Shown piece after piece: positions 39,017 through 47,744 of a DNA stretch of 64,000 nt. The DNA is from Colwellia sp. MB3u-41. Its GTDB lineage: Bacteria > Pseudomonadota > Gammaproteobacteria > Enterobacterales > Alteromonadaceae. A program made the position numbers and the translations under genes. Below the pieces are notes generated by a model that saw only the letters and a program-made list of their open reading frames with translations, was not told the DNA's origin and did no database searches. The stretch covers positions 1 through 64,000 of the forward strand of contig NZ_JACGUT010000079.1 in the NCBI RefSeq assembly GCF_014076845.1. Direction: 5' to 3'. Position 1 is the first letter of the stretch. Each line of letters begins with the position of its first letter.

Positions 39017-40711
39017 TTGACTCTATTGACTCTTTTCCCCTATTTTCGATTTTTACTTATCTCATATTTCTGCTTTGCCATGCATGTTGTACTGGAAACC
39101 CCCGGTGGCACAGGCTTGTATTTATCATTCAATGTCTTTGGTTGGCTAATTGCTACCATTCTTATTTCTTTAGGACTTTGGCAAATAACCCTTAATAAGA
39201 AAGTCGTGACCAGTAGCTTACAACTTTATAGTCTATTAGGCTTTTTATGTTTATGCGTTCCGATGTTTTATGGCAGTGAATTTAGCGACCATGCTATTCC
39301 TCGCTTACTCGGCTTAGCCGGTGGCTTGCTACTGTTATTTTGTTTGTATCAATTTGATGAATTAAGAAAAAACCCACAACAGGTTTTGTGGTGGATATTA
39401 ATAGCTATTGCAATACAAGCTTGCTTTGGTTTAGTGCAATATTTTATTTTAGAAACCAGTGATTGGGCGGGCTATAAGCCTGGCATTAGCCGTCCGCACG
39501 GCAGTTTTCTACAACCTAATGTTATGGCCAGCTTTATGGCTACAGGTATAGCAATTGCCTTATATTTGTCCGTTACTTCAAAAAAATTCTCTGTTAATAA
39601 ATATCAACAAGCACTTTGTTACTTTTGCTTATTCTCAGCTACTTTCTTAGTAGTGGTTTTGCAGTCAAGAACTGGACATTTAACGACTCTTTTAGTCCTG
39701 GCTTTTATTAGCCCTTATTTATACTTTAAGCATAAAAAACAGCTAGGAATTAATTTAGCAATAATTTTCGTAGCTTTTGCCATGTCTATAATCAGCTTTA
39801 ACAACAGTGAGATATTTAACCGCGGAGAAGAAAACTATCAAAAGGCAGGTGCTCGGCCACATACTTACTTAATTACCACACAGATGATTAAAGACCACCC
39901 CTTAAAAGGTGCAGGTTATGGTCTTTATGAGCGCGTTTTTCTTGATACCTATAATCGTTATGTTATTGAACATCCTGAAATTGGTGCTGCACAACAACGA
40001 ATGGCACACCCGCACAACGAAGTTTTATATTGGGTAAGTGAAGGTGGCGTTATTGCGTTATTAGGAATGATTTTTTTCGTTGTCGCCTATATGAAAAGTT
40101 GGCTAAAAATAAATAATAAGCTCGCCAAGCGATTGACCATTTTAGGATTGATCACCCCATTACTGCTGCACAGCCAATTAGAGTTCCCCTTTTATAGCTC
40201 AGTAAGCCACTGGTTTGTTTTTATTATCTTACTCTGGTTTACTGATATGCACAGTAACAGTGATAAGTCTGAGTCTAGATTAGATAATTTTTTTTTATTA
40301 CGTTTTTTATCTATATTATTTCCTATCATTTTTCTACCTTTCTTAATAACTACCTTACACACTGGCAACATTGTTGTTGAACATGAAAAACATGGTTATC
40401 AAAATATTGAGCGGTTGTTAGATATTGAAAACCCTATCGCTTGGCAAAGTAGGCTAGATAAAAACATTTATGGGCATACATTAGTCGCTGGGTTGCGAGA
40501 GAAAAGCCCTCAAGCTTTACAACGATATATTAATTGGGGACTTGGCCGTGTTAGACATGCTCCAAGAAAGAGCATTTATTCAAATATATTGTTGTGCTTA
40601 GGTATTTTGAAACAGGAAGTTGCATATCAGAGAGTTTTAAAAGAAGCTAAATTAACATATCCGCTTGTTGAAGATTGGGGAATAAATATTGTAAAGTCTA
40701 AAGATGATTAG
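39017..40711 (+). CDS. PglL/Wzy-family O-oligosaccharyltransferase or polymerase
   Basis: About 564 residues with ten or more membrane helices. The early motif MHVVLETPGGTGLYLSFN and the periplasmic loop HPHNEVLYWVSEGGV (about residues 330-345) are hallmarks of the PglL/WaaL/Wzy superfamily. The SRPHGSFLQPNVMASFM segment (about 158-174) is typical of PglL-type enzymes that move a lipid-linked glycan onto pilin. It lies on the strand opposite the MSHA genes, between two pilins. The start is uncertain: the frame has no ATG before residue 22, and TTG 39017 lacks a clear ribosome site. The pilin target is inferred from position. Confidence 0.85.
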   Translation: MTLLTLFPYFRFLLISYFCFAMHVVLETPGGTGLYLSFNVFGWLIATILISLGLWQITLNKKVVTSSLQLYSLLGFLCLCVPMFYGSEFSDHAIPRLLGLAGGLLLLFCLYQFDELRKNPQQVLWWILIAIAIQACFGLVQYFILETSDWAGYKPGISRPHGSFLQPNVMASFMATGIAIALYLSVTSKKFSVNKYQQALCYFCLFSATFLVVVLQSRTGHLTTLLVLAFISPYLYFKHKKQLGINLAIIFVAFAMSIISFNNSEIFNRGEENYQKAGARPHTYLITTQMIKDHPLKGAGYGLYERVFLDTYNRYVIEHPEIGAAQQRMAHPHNEVLYWVSEGGVIALLGMIFFVVAYMKSWLKINNKLAKRLTILGLITPLLLHSQLEFPFYSSVSHWFVFIILLWFTDMHSNSDKSESRLDNFFLLRFLSILFPIIFLPFLITTLHTGNIVVEHEKHGYQNIERLLDIENPIAWQSRLDKNIYGHTLVAGLREKSPQALQRYINWGLGRVRHAPRKSIYSNILLCLGILKQEVAYQRVLKEAKLTYPLVEDWGINIVKSKDD

Positions 40712-40734
40712 TGTATTAATAAACATCTAATAAT

Positions 40735-40761
40735 AAAAAACCGAGCAATGCTCGGTTTTTT
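40735..40761. terminator. Bidirectional terminator between the PglL-like gene and mshA
   Basis: CCGAGC-AAT-GCTCGG (40741-40755) is flanked by six A on the left and six T on the right, making a good terminator on both strands for these convergent genes. Confidence 0.9.
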
Positions 40762-40774
40762 ATTTTCTTACCAG

Positions 40775-41236
40775 TTAACACTTATCAGTATCAATACCAA
40801 TCGTTGGTCTAGTTTCACTGTTTGTTACTGTATTAGTATAAGTTACTAAGCATTCTGTTCCGTCAGTCGCATTCGCATGCGTAAACGTAATAGAAGTCGT
40901 TGATGTACTTGTCACTATATCTGAGTCAATGGCAATTAAACTAGCAATTGATTCTTTAGTCGGCCAACCATAATTTAAAAGAATGTTTGAAGAACCAACA
41001 CTGATCGCTTGACCTGCTGCTGCCGCACTAATTTTACCCGCAACTAATGCTTTAGCATGTGCTAGATCAACGGCAGAATTTAATGCACCTTTAACTCCTT
41101 TAATTACTGACGCTTTAGCATCGCCTGTCAAATCAATAAACTTAGGTGCAGCAGTCGCGGCTAAAATACCCAAAATAACAATCACGATGACTAATTCTAT
41201 TAGTGTAAAACCTGCTTGTTTTTGTAATTTTTTCAT
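40775..41236 (-). CDS. mshA: Major MSHA pilin MshA
   Basis: A 153-residue prepilin. The 9-residue leader (MKKLQKQAG) is cut before [20 protein letters not shown]. The helix continues [21 protein letters not shown], as in MshA of Vibrio and Shewanella, and two Cys near the C-terminus (TECLV, DKC) form the D-loop. AAGG lies six bases before the ATG. The upstream spacer consists mostly of tandem repeats (41247-41313). It ends at a strong terminator, so a short abundant mshA transcript is possible. The choice of this gene over the other pilins as MshA rests on order (after mshB) and leader length. Confidence 0.88.
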   Translation of the reverse strand: MKKLQKQAGFTLIELVIVIVILGILAATAAPKFIDLTGDAKASVIKGVKGALNSAVDLAHAKALVAGKISAAAAGQAISVGSSNILLNYGWPTKESIASLIAIDSDIVTSTSTTSITFTHANATDGTECLVTYTNTVTNSETRPTIGIDTDKC

Positions 41237-41246
41237 AATTTACCTT

Positions 41247-41313
41247 TTTATAATTTATAATTTATAGTTTATAGTTTATAGTTTTAAAGTTTTAAAGTTT
41301 TAAAGTTTTAAAG
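41247..41313 (-). repeat. Two adjoining tandem arrays in the mshA leader
   Basis: Read on the minus strand toward mshA: four perfect copies of CTTTAAAA (8 bp; plus 41282-41313), then three of CTATAAA and two of TTATAAA (7 bp; plus 41247-41281). The array ends about 10 bases before the mshA ATG. Each 7-bp unit contains TATAAA, which resembles a -10 box, so unit number could set promoter spacing or leader length. Confidence 0.9.
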
Positions 41314-41339
41314 TTTTTTATTTATGTGTCTATTTAAGT

Positions 41340-41948
41340 TTAACTAGGGTTTACATTGATATTTATCGCTACCGTGCTATTTGCTGGCGAGTAGGTAAAG
41401 TTATTCCCTTTCGTTATTAATGTGCCTGGGTCTGCATAGCCACCAGCAACATTTTTATCTAATGTTTCTTTTAGATAATAAATACAGTAAGGGTTATTAG
41501 CATTGGTTGTATTGGTTGCGGCGATATAATTAACCGATACAGCAATAGTTCCTGAGTATTGAGCAATAGTAGGAGGTTGCTGAAAAAGGCTATTCCAAAC
41601 AGAAATACAATTAACCGCTGCAATAGATGCTGTTGCAGTAGTGCCTAGTACATAACCTGGTCTGATGTTATTAACCGTGTCTTCGACTGTCAGATATAAT
41701 GTAACACCATCGTAATTCACAAAGTTTTTTGGTGGCACTGCGCCATCATTATTTCTGCCTTCAGCTTCCCATTGTGCTCGTGCTAAAGAAATACCTGTGG
41801 CAAAGCCGCCCGCCATACCTTCAATATTGGCTTGCTTAGCTTGATCAGTTAAGTCAAGAAACTTAGGTATAGCAGTAACAGCTAAGAACCCTAAAATAAC
41901 AACAACGATAACCAGTTCTATTAATGTAAAACCTGACTGCTTCTTCAT
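41340..41948 (-). CDS. mshB: MSHA pilin MshB
   Basis: A 202-residue prepilin. The 6-residue leader MKKQSG is cut before [59 protein letters not shown] is the MshB-type helix extension (landmark at about residues 29-67). A Cys pair is present (NCISVW, YCIYYL). It lies between mshF and mshA as in other MSHA loci. It is separated from mshA by the repeat-bearing spacer of about 100 bases. Confidence 0.87.
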   Translation of the reverse strand: MKKQSGFTLIELVIVVVILGFLAVTAIPKFLDLTDQAKQANIEGMAGGFATGISLARAQWEAEGRNNDGAVPPKNFVNYDGVTLYLTVEDTVNNIRPGYVLGTTATASIAAVNCISVWNSLFQQPPTIAQYSGTIAVSVNYIAATNTTNANNPYCIYYLKETLDKNVAGGYADPGTLITKGNNFTYSPANSTVAININVNPS

Positions 41949-42086
41949 AACAACCTCTATTTTTTTTTACCAGTACATTCACCGGCACTATTAATTGATT
42001 CTAACAACGATTTACTAATAAAGTCACTTACTTAGTGAGCTTTAATTACATTTTTTAACCTATACGTAAAAATAATTTTTTTTTCG

Positions 42087-42623
42087 CTACTCACGTACTT
42101 TGATTCTACTTACCTTGCCGTTACTCGGCTGGTATTCAAAATACTCACCACTTGGCAAACTATACTGACACGAACGATTTTTTTGTTGTGTCGCTGTATT
42201 TGTCTTTATATTTACCGATACAGCTGAAATAGGCTGCTTCATATAAACCATAGGCGTTGTTAGCACCTGTTGCCATATTTTACGACACTCATTTTGATTG
42301 CTTGTGCCATTTGCTAAAGCGACATCAATCCAACCCGCCTTATTAACTTCAATACGATTGGTGTCACTAGCACCATTTACGGTTGTCGTTTCTTTAATAA
42401 TAACCCAACGCGGTTTATTATCCATAAACCATTGCGCATGAATACCCGTAACCCGTGCAGAAAAGGTATTGGCAACCGAATCAAAACCGACTCGAGATAA
42501 ATGCGCTTCTTGTTTAAAGAAATAATAAATAAATGTCGCCATCAGTAAACCAATCATAGCCATTATGATCAGGTTCTCTGCCACAGACTTCCCTTTTTTA
42601 GCACTAACCTGTTGTAATGTCAT
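42087..42623 (-). CDS. mshF: MSHA biogenesis protein MshF
   Basis: A 178-residue protein with one N-terminal membrane helix (about residues 17-36) and no prepilin cleavage site. The assignment to MshF comes from position (between mshG and mshB), size and layout, since MshF is poorly conserved. Its role in pilus assembly is unknown. Two Cys (NECRKIW, RSCQYS) may form a periplasmic disulfide. Confidence 0.75.
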   Translation of the reverse strand: MTLQQVSAKKGKSVAENLIIMAMIGLLMATFIYYFFKQEAHLSRVGFDSVANTFSARVTGIHAQWFMDNKPRWVIIKETTTVNGASDTNRIEVNKAGWIDVALANGTSNQNECRKIWQQVLTTPMVYMKQPISAVSVNIKTNTATQQKNRSCQYSLPSGEYFEYQPSNGKVSRIKVRE

Positions 42624-42740
42624 ATTCTTACTAATTAAGTACTTAAAAACATTATTATGTTTTTACTATGTAAACCCTGAAACGTGCTCAAAGTAACGAT
42701 TGATATCTACAGTCATCAAGTGTGACTTTAACGGTTGATA

Positions 42741-43982
42741 TTATTTACCTTTAAAAGCCGACATCATGTCCCACATTGGGGTAAAGATACCTAACGCGAG
42801 TACTAATACCATAGCAGCAACAATGGCGATCATAATAGGTTCAATACGAGCTGTTAATGTGCTGAGTTCGTAATCAACTTCACGCTCGTAGTAATCACCC
42901 ACTTCTTCTAATAGCTCGTCTACACGGCCAGTTTCTTCACCTACCGCAACCATTTGTAGGACGAGAGGCGTAAATAGTTTGCTGGCATTAGCTGAGCGCA
43001 ATAAACTGTCACCACTTTCAATTCCACCACGCATCGCTAAAATTTTATCTCGCATGTAAGTGTTATCTACCGCATCAGACACTAAGGTTAACCCCGTGGT
43101 TAAAGGCACACCCGCTTTTAATACAATAGAAAAACTATGAGAAAAGCGTGACAAAATAGAACGTTCAATAATACCTCCTACTATAGGAAGTTTTGTTTTT
43201 AGTCGGTCCCATAAATACATACCTCGAACCGTTTTTAAATAATGTCTCAGGCCCAAAAAACCAAACACACAGGCCACCAGGAGATGAGGCCAATAATTTA
43301 AAAAGAAATTTGAACTCGCGATCAACATTTTTGTTGTGATAGGTAAATCAGCACCTAATTTTGCAAACATATTAGCAAACGTTGGAATAACAAATATATT
43401 TAAGATAATCATCGCAATGACTATCGCAACAAGCACAAAACTGGGATAACGTATCGCCGTTTTTATGCGTTTACGGGTGTCTTGTTCGCGTTCAAAATAA
43501 CTGGCGAGTTTTAAGAAGGAACCATCAAGTTGACCCGTATTTTCGCCAACATGTACGAGTGAAATAAATAAAGGTGAAAAAATTTTGGGGTGTTTATTTA
43601 AGGCCGTCGAAAGCTCATACCCCCCCTCTAATTGACTAGAAACGTCAGTTAACGCAATTTTCAATTTATTTGATGTACTTGATTCCGCCATGCCATTAAT
43701 AGCACGAAGTATTGGAACACCAGAGCGCACCAGTGCATACATTTGCCGACAAAAAACAATCAATTCATCGAGAGAGATAACAGAAAACCCCAGTAATTCA
43801 CCAATATCAATATTAGCTAAATCTGATGAGCCGCTCGCTTTCGTTGTAGATTGATTAATGGCAACGGGAATAATGCCTTGCCGCGACAACTGCTCAGCAA
43901 CAGCATTAGCGTTTGCTGCTTCTATTGTACCTTTAACTTGCGAACCACTAAAACTTCGGCCCACGTAACTAAATGTCGCCAT
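42741..43982 (-). CDS. mshG: MSHA inner-membrane platform protein MshG
   Basis: A 413-residue GspF/PilC-family protein. Two homologous cytoplasmic helical domains (about residues 70-190 and 275-395) alternate with three membrane helices (about 175-200, 222-245, 380-402). It is the platform on which the MshE ATPase acts to add or remove pilin. Lies 14 bases after mshE. Confidence 0.93.
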   Translation of the reverse strand: MATFSYVGRSFSGSQVKGTIEAANANAVAEQLSRQGIIPVAINQSTTKASGSSDLANIDIGELLGFSVISLDELIVFCRQMYALVRSGVPILRAINGMAESSTSNKLKIALTDVSSQLEGGYELSTALNKHPKIFSPLFISLVHVGENTGQLDGSFLKLASYFEREQDTRKRIKTAIRYPSFVLVAIVIAMIILNIFVIPTFANMFAKLGADLPITTKMLIASSNFFLNYWPHLLVACVFGFLGLRHYLKTVRGMYLWDRLKTKLPIVGGIIERSILSRFSHSFSIVLKAGVPLTTGLTLVSDAVDNTYMRDKILAMRGGIESGDSLLRSANASKLFTPLVLQMVAVGEETGRVDELLEEVGDYYEREVDYELSTLTARIEPIMIAIVAAMVLVLALGIFTPMWDMMSAFKGK

Positions 43983-43996
43983 AATTAACTCTACTC

Positions 43997-45712
43997 TTAG
44001 CCTTGAACATCAATAGTATCAACTAAACGAAGTACTTCTTCCACGCTAATAACCCCTTGTTTAGCATAACTAAATGCAGCTTGTGCTAAGGGTGTAAATG
44101 TTGGATTTGCTTTCGCTAATTCGGTAAACGCTTCTGGGTCATCACGTTTAAGCGCCGCCATCATAGGTTCATTCATTTCTAATAATTCAAAAACACCAAT
44201 ACGCCCTTTGTACCCGCTGTACTGGCATGATTGACAGCCACGCCCTTTTTTATATGTCACGGTTGCTGCTTCATCACCAGCGAGATGGGTAAGCCACATC
44301 ATTTCTTGGCTGTCTGGCGTGTGATCTTCACCGCAATGTTCACAAATTTTTCGTACTAAACGTTGAGCAATAACCGCCCGCAGTGAACTACCCACTAAAA
44401 AGCCTGCTGCGCCCATATCTATTAACCTTAACGCACTGGTGATAGCATCATTTGTATGCAGTGTTGACAACACTAAGTGACCGGTTAATGCACCTCGTAA
44501 GCCAATTTCTACTGTTTCATGATCACGCATTTCGCCCACCATGATAATATCAGGATCTTGTCGTAATGCTGTACGCAGTACTGTTGAAAAATTCAAATTT
44601 ATTTTTGGCGCAACTTGTACCTGATTGATGCGGGGCAAACGATATTCAACAGGATCTTCTACGGTTATTATTTTTTTAGTTGATTGATTTAGTTCACTTA
44701 GTGCACCATACAACGTAGTTGTTTTACCGCTACCTGTAGGTCCTGTGACCAACACCATGCCGTGTGGCCGTGTAATTTGGTGGCGTACCCGCGCGACTAA
44801 ATCGGCTGGCATACCGGTTTGGTCAAGTGATAAAAGTCCGGCAGATTGATCAAGTAAACGCATAACGACTGACTCACCATGTTGTACTGGCATGGTAGAC
44901 ATACGAACGTCAATATTATGCCCTTTAATTTGAAGATTAAAACGGCCATCTTGTGGTAAGCGCTTCTCTGAAATATCCAGGCCTGCCATGAGCTTTAATC
45001 GGAGCACCATAGCTGAGGCAATTTTATTTTCTTTTAAAATGTTTTCTTGTAATACACCATCGATACGTTGACGGATACGGAGTAATTTCTCATCAGGTTC
45101 GATATGAATATCAGAGGCACGCATTTGCACGGCATCTTCAAAAACCGATTGTAATAATTTACCTACGGTTGCATCACCACTGTCATCTAAAAAGGTTGAC
45201 GATAAATCGAAATCAGTTGTTTGTTCGTATTCTTCTTCTAACTGACTCGCAAACGACTCTATGTCTGCCGTGCGTCGATATAACGCATCGAAGGCTTGAT
45301 AAAGCTGAGATTCCATGACGACAGCAAGGTTTAACTTTTTTGGGGCAAGCATTTGCTCTAGCTGATCAATACCACTTAAATCAGCAGGGTCACTCATACC
45401 GAGTAACACACTGCCACCTTGATCTTCAATGATCAAAGCACGTAAACGACGCGCATGAACTTCAGGCAACAATAACGCAACTTCGCTTTGAATGAAGCGC
45501 TGACTAATATCTAAAAAAGGTACGTTAAGTTGCTGTGCAAGGAACTCTTGTAATTGACGCTCGCCTATATAACCAAGCTCAATTAAAGTATCCCCTAATT
45601 TTCGCCCAGTAGATTTTTGGCTATTGAGTGCCTGCATTAGCTGCTCATTAGTAATAATATGTTCATGTACTAATAAATCGCCAAGGCGCATCTTTAATTT
45701 AGGTGCTGCCAT
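43997..45712 (-). CDS. mshE: MSHA assembly ATPase MshE with MshEN c-di-GMP domain
   Basis: A 571-residue GspE/PilB-type ATPase. The N-terminus carries the two MshEN motifs, RLGDLLVHEHIITNEQLMQA and RKLGDTLIELGYIGERQL, which bind cyclic di-GMP in Vibrio cholerae MshE; the first has His where the consensus often has Gly. The Walker A motif is GPTGSGKTT (about residues 320-328). The Asp box, Walker B (DPDIIMVGEMRD) and His box (LSTLHTND) follow. A four-Cys zinc site is formed by CEHC and CQSC. It drives pilus extension and is likely switched by c-di-GMP. Confidence 0.95.
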   Translation of the reverse strand: MAAPKLKMRLGDLLVHEHIITNEQLMQALNSQKSTGRKLGDTLIELGYIGERQLQEFLAQQLNVPFLDISQRFIQSEVALLLPEVHARRLRALIIEDQGGSVLLGMSDPADLSGIDQLEQMLAPKKLNLAVVMESQLYQAFDALYRRTADIESFASQLEEEYEQTTDFDLSSTFLDDSGDATVGKLLQSVFEDAVQMRASDIHIEPDEKLLRIRQRIDGVLQENILKENKIASAMVLRLKLMAGLDISEKRLPQDGRFNLQIKGHNIDVRMSTMPVQHGESVVMRLLDQSAGLLSLDQTGMPADLVARVRHQITRPHGMVLVTGPTGSGKTTTLYGALSELNQSTKKIITVEDPVEYRLPRINQVQVAPKINLNFSTVLRTALRQDPDIIMVGEMRDHETVEIGLRGALTGHLVLSTLHTNDAITSALRLIDMGAAGFLVGSSLRAVIAQRLVRKICEHCGEDHTPDSQEMMWLTHLAGDEAATVTYKKGRGCQSCQYSGYKGRIGVFELLEMNEPMMAALKRDDPEAFTELAKANPTFTPLAQAAFSYAKQGVISVEEVLRLVDTIDVQG

Positions 45713-45714
45713 AA

Positions 45715-46827
45715 TTATTCTCCCAACTCGGTAATACGCTGACGGGCAAAATTTTCAGCGCTTCCAGATAACCCGTTCTTATTTAATGCGGTTTTGTACG
45801 CAAAACTCGCTTGCTCAAATTCACTATTACTATCTAAAGCGACACCCAAGCCTAACCACCAACGGCTAGAGGAAGGCTCAATGCTGACTAAAATTTGATA
45901 CGCCTCTGCGGAAAACGAGAATTCATTAAGCTGCTGAGCCATTGTTGCTCGTAAACTCTGGTACTCAACATTAATAACGTCATTAACATTAGGTATATTG
46001 TTTAAAGTGGTAAATGCCTGTCGTATTCTGTTCTTTTTTAAATAAATTCGGGCTTTCATCAGACGAAATTCACTATCGTTAGGTGATAAATTAATACCTT
46101 GTGAAAGTAAATTTAATGCATCTGAATAAGCTTGACGTCCAAACCATAATGCCGCTAATTGCTTTCTTGCGCTTTTATGCTCAGGTATAACCAATAACAC
46201 ATCTTCAAATAAACTTTCTGCCTTAGCAATATCCTTGTTAGCCAGGGCCTGTTCAGCGCGTATTAATTTTTGTTTGGCTAATGCATCGGGTGAGAGTTCT
46301 TTCCGCGATATTTTTAACGTTGACTTAGTTACTGGCAAAGACGTTAATGTAACAGGTGCTTGCAGATTATTTGAAGAAGAAGTTGCCGTGCTCATTGTTG
46401 CCAAAGGCACCTCAATTTTACTGATATTGTCTTGGGTAAGCTTATTTATTGGTGGAATAATTTGAGCTATATCAGCTTTATTCTGCTGAGTTTTTAGCAA
46501 GCCTGTAGTTATGTTGCTATTGTTAGCCTGATTTGTACTTTCATTTTTAACCACATGAGCACTATTATCTAATTTGCTATTTTTTAATACTGGTTTTTCA
46601 CTGTGATTAATTTTTAACGCTTTTGACACCTTTAATGCTTGGTTTTCAACATACATTTGCCAAATAAAAATTCCACCCGTATTTAATAAAACAATGACAA
46701 TTAAGCTGATAAAAATAATTTTTTTATTCGAAGAAGGAGAATCAACGGGTACGGTAAAATGACTCGTTCCTCCTTGGTCAGCTTGACGCTGGTCTAAATC
46801 TTTTAGCATTTGATTAATTACGCTCAA
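45715..46827 (-). CDS. mshN: MSHA biogenesis protein MshN (TPR protein)
   Basis: A 370-residue protein. The N-terminal MSVINQMLKDLDQRQ is the conserved GspB/MshN-type cytoplasmic tail. A membrane helix follows (about residues 34-54), then a Ser/Thr/Asn-rich linker, then TPR repeats (about 185-365) in the periplasm. Translation starts at TTG, seven bases after GGAG, and overlaps the mshM stop (TTGA), so it is coupled to mshM. Confidence 0.9.
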   Translation of the reverse strand: MSVINQMLKDLDQRQADQGGTSHFTVPVDSPSSNKKIIFISLIVIVLLNTGGIFIWQMYVENQALKVSKALKINHSEKPVLKNSKLDNSAHVVKNESTNQANNSNITTGLLKTQQNKADIAQIIPPINKLTQDNISKIEVPLATMSTATSSSNNLQAPVTLTSLPVTKSTLKISRKELSPDALAKQKLIRAEQALANKDIAKAESLFEDVLLVIPEHKSARKQLAALWFGRQAYSDALNLLSQGINLSPNDSEFRLMKARIYLKKNRIRQAFTTLNNIPNVNDVINVEYQSLRATMAQQLNEFSFSAEAYQILVSIEPSSSRWWLGLGVALDSNSEFEQASFAYKTALNKNGLSGSAENFARQRITELGE

Positions 46828-47732
46828 GCGATCACTCCATAATTCTTCAAAACATAAGCAATTAATACTGTAGAAAGAAGCACACCCGCAATACTTAAGT
46901 ACACTTTAAGGTAACTTACTTGCCTTGTAGCTTCAGTATCTTCTATTGCAGCGGTTAAATGCTTATTAGTTATCTGATACTGCCCTTGTCCATAACTTAA
47001 CATCAACATTTTATGACAGAGTACATTAACTAAGCGTGGGATCCCCATACTCACTTTCGCCACTCTCTTCGATAAAGCGCTATTAAATAAAGTAGCGCCT
47101 TTATAGCCTGCTACTTGCATACGGTGCTGAATGTAGCGTTGTACTTCAAGTGCGGTCATTGCACGTAATTTATAAGAAAAAGTAATGCGCTGCTTCAGTT
47201 GTCTAAACCTAGTTGTGGCTAAGCGTTCATCTAATTCTGGCTGAGCAAATAACACGACTTGCAAAAGTTTACGCGTTTCTGTTTCTAAATTCGTAAATAA
47301 CCGTAAAGCCTCAAGACTTTCTTCCGGTAAAGCTTGTGCTTCGTCAAGTATGAGTACAACCGAATGCCCTGCTGAATGCAGTTCTAATAATCGCTGTTGA
47401 ATACGTTGAGTCAGTAATTGAGCAGACATACGCTGTGCTTGTTTCACCCCCAATTCAACCGCTACTGCACGGCGTAGTTCGTCAGGCTTCAAGTAAGGAT
47501 TGGGAATATAAGCAGTAACGAAGTGCTCGGGTATTTCATTAAGCAATTTTCGGCAAAGGAGGGTTTTGCCCGTACCTACTTCACCAATCACTTTAATAAA
47601 GCCTTCACCCGCTTTCAGAGCAGTTAGTAATACTGCTAAGGCTTCATTGTGCGGCTCTAACCCTACATAAAATGCAGTATTAGGCGTTAACGTAAACGGA
47701 AGTTCCGTTAAGCCAAAATGGTAAAGATACAT
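46824..47732 (-). CDS. mshM: MSHA AAA ATPase MshM (ExeA-like)
   Basis: A 302-residue ExeA-type AAA ATPase. Walker A is GEVGTGKTLL (about residues 45-54) and Walker B is VVLILDEAQALP (about 124-135). The C-terminus has a membrane helix (about 275-295). ExeA-like proteins help place or assemble the secretin, here MshL. It follows mshL by 12 bases and overlaps mshN. Confidence 0.93.
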   Translation of the reverse strand: MYLYHFGLTELPFTLTPNTAFYVGLEPHNEALAVLLTALKAGEGFIKVIGEVGTGKTLLCRKLLNEIPEHFVTAYIPNPYLKPDELRRAVAVELGVKQAQRMSAQLLTQRIQQRLLELHSAGHSVVLILDEAQALPEESLEALRLFTNLETETRKLLQVVLFAQPELDERLATTRFRQLKQRITFSYKLRAMTALEVQRYIQHRMQVAGYKGATLFNSALSKRVAKVSMGIPRLVNVLCHKMLMLSYGQGQYQITNKHLTAAIEDTEATRQVSYLKVYLSIAGVLLSTVLIAYVLKNYGVIA

Positions 47733-47744
47733 AAATACTGACTA

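Noticed and set aside
41247-41313. Possible CRISPR-like array
   Set aside because: Units are 7-8 bp with no spacers; this is a simple tandem repeat.
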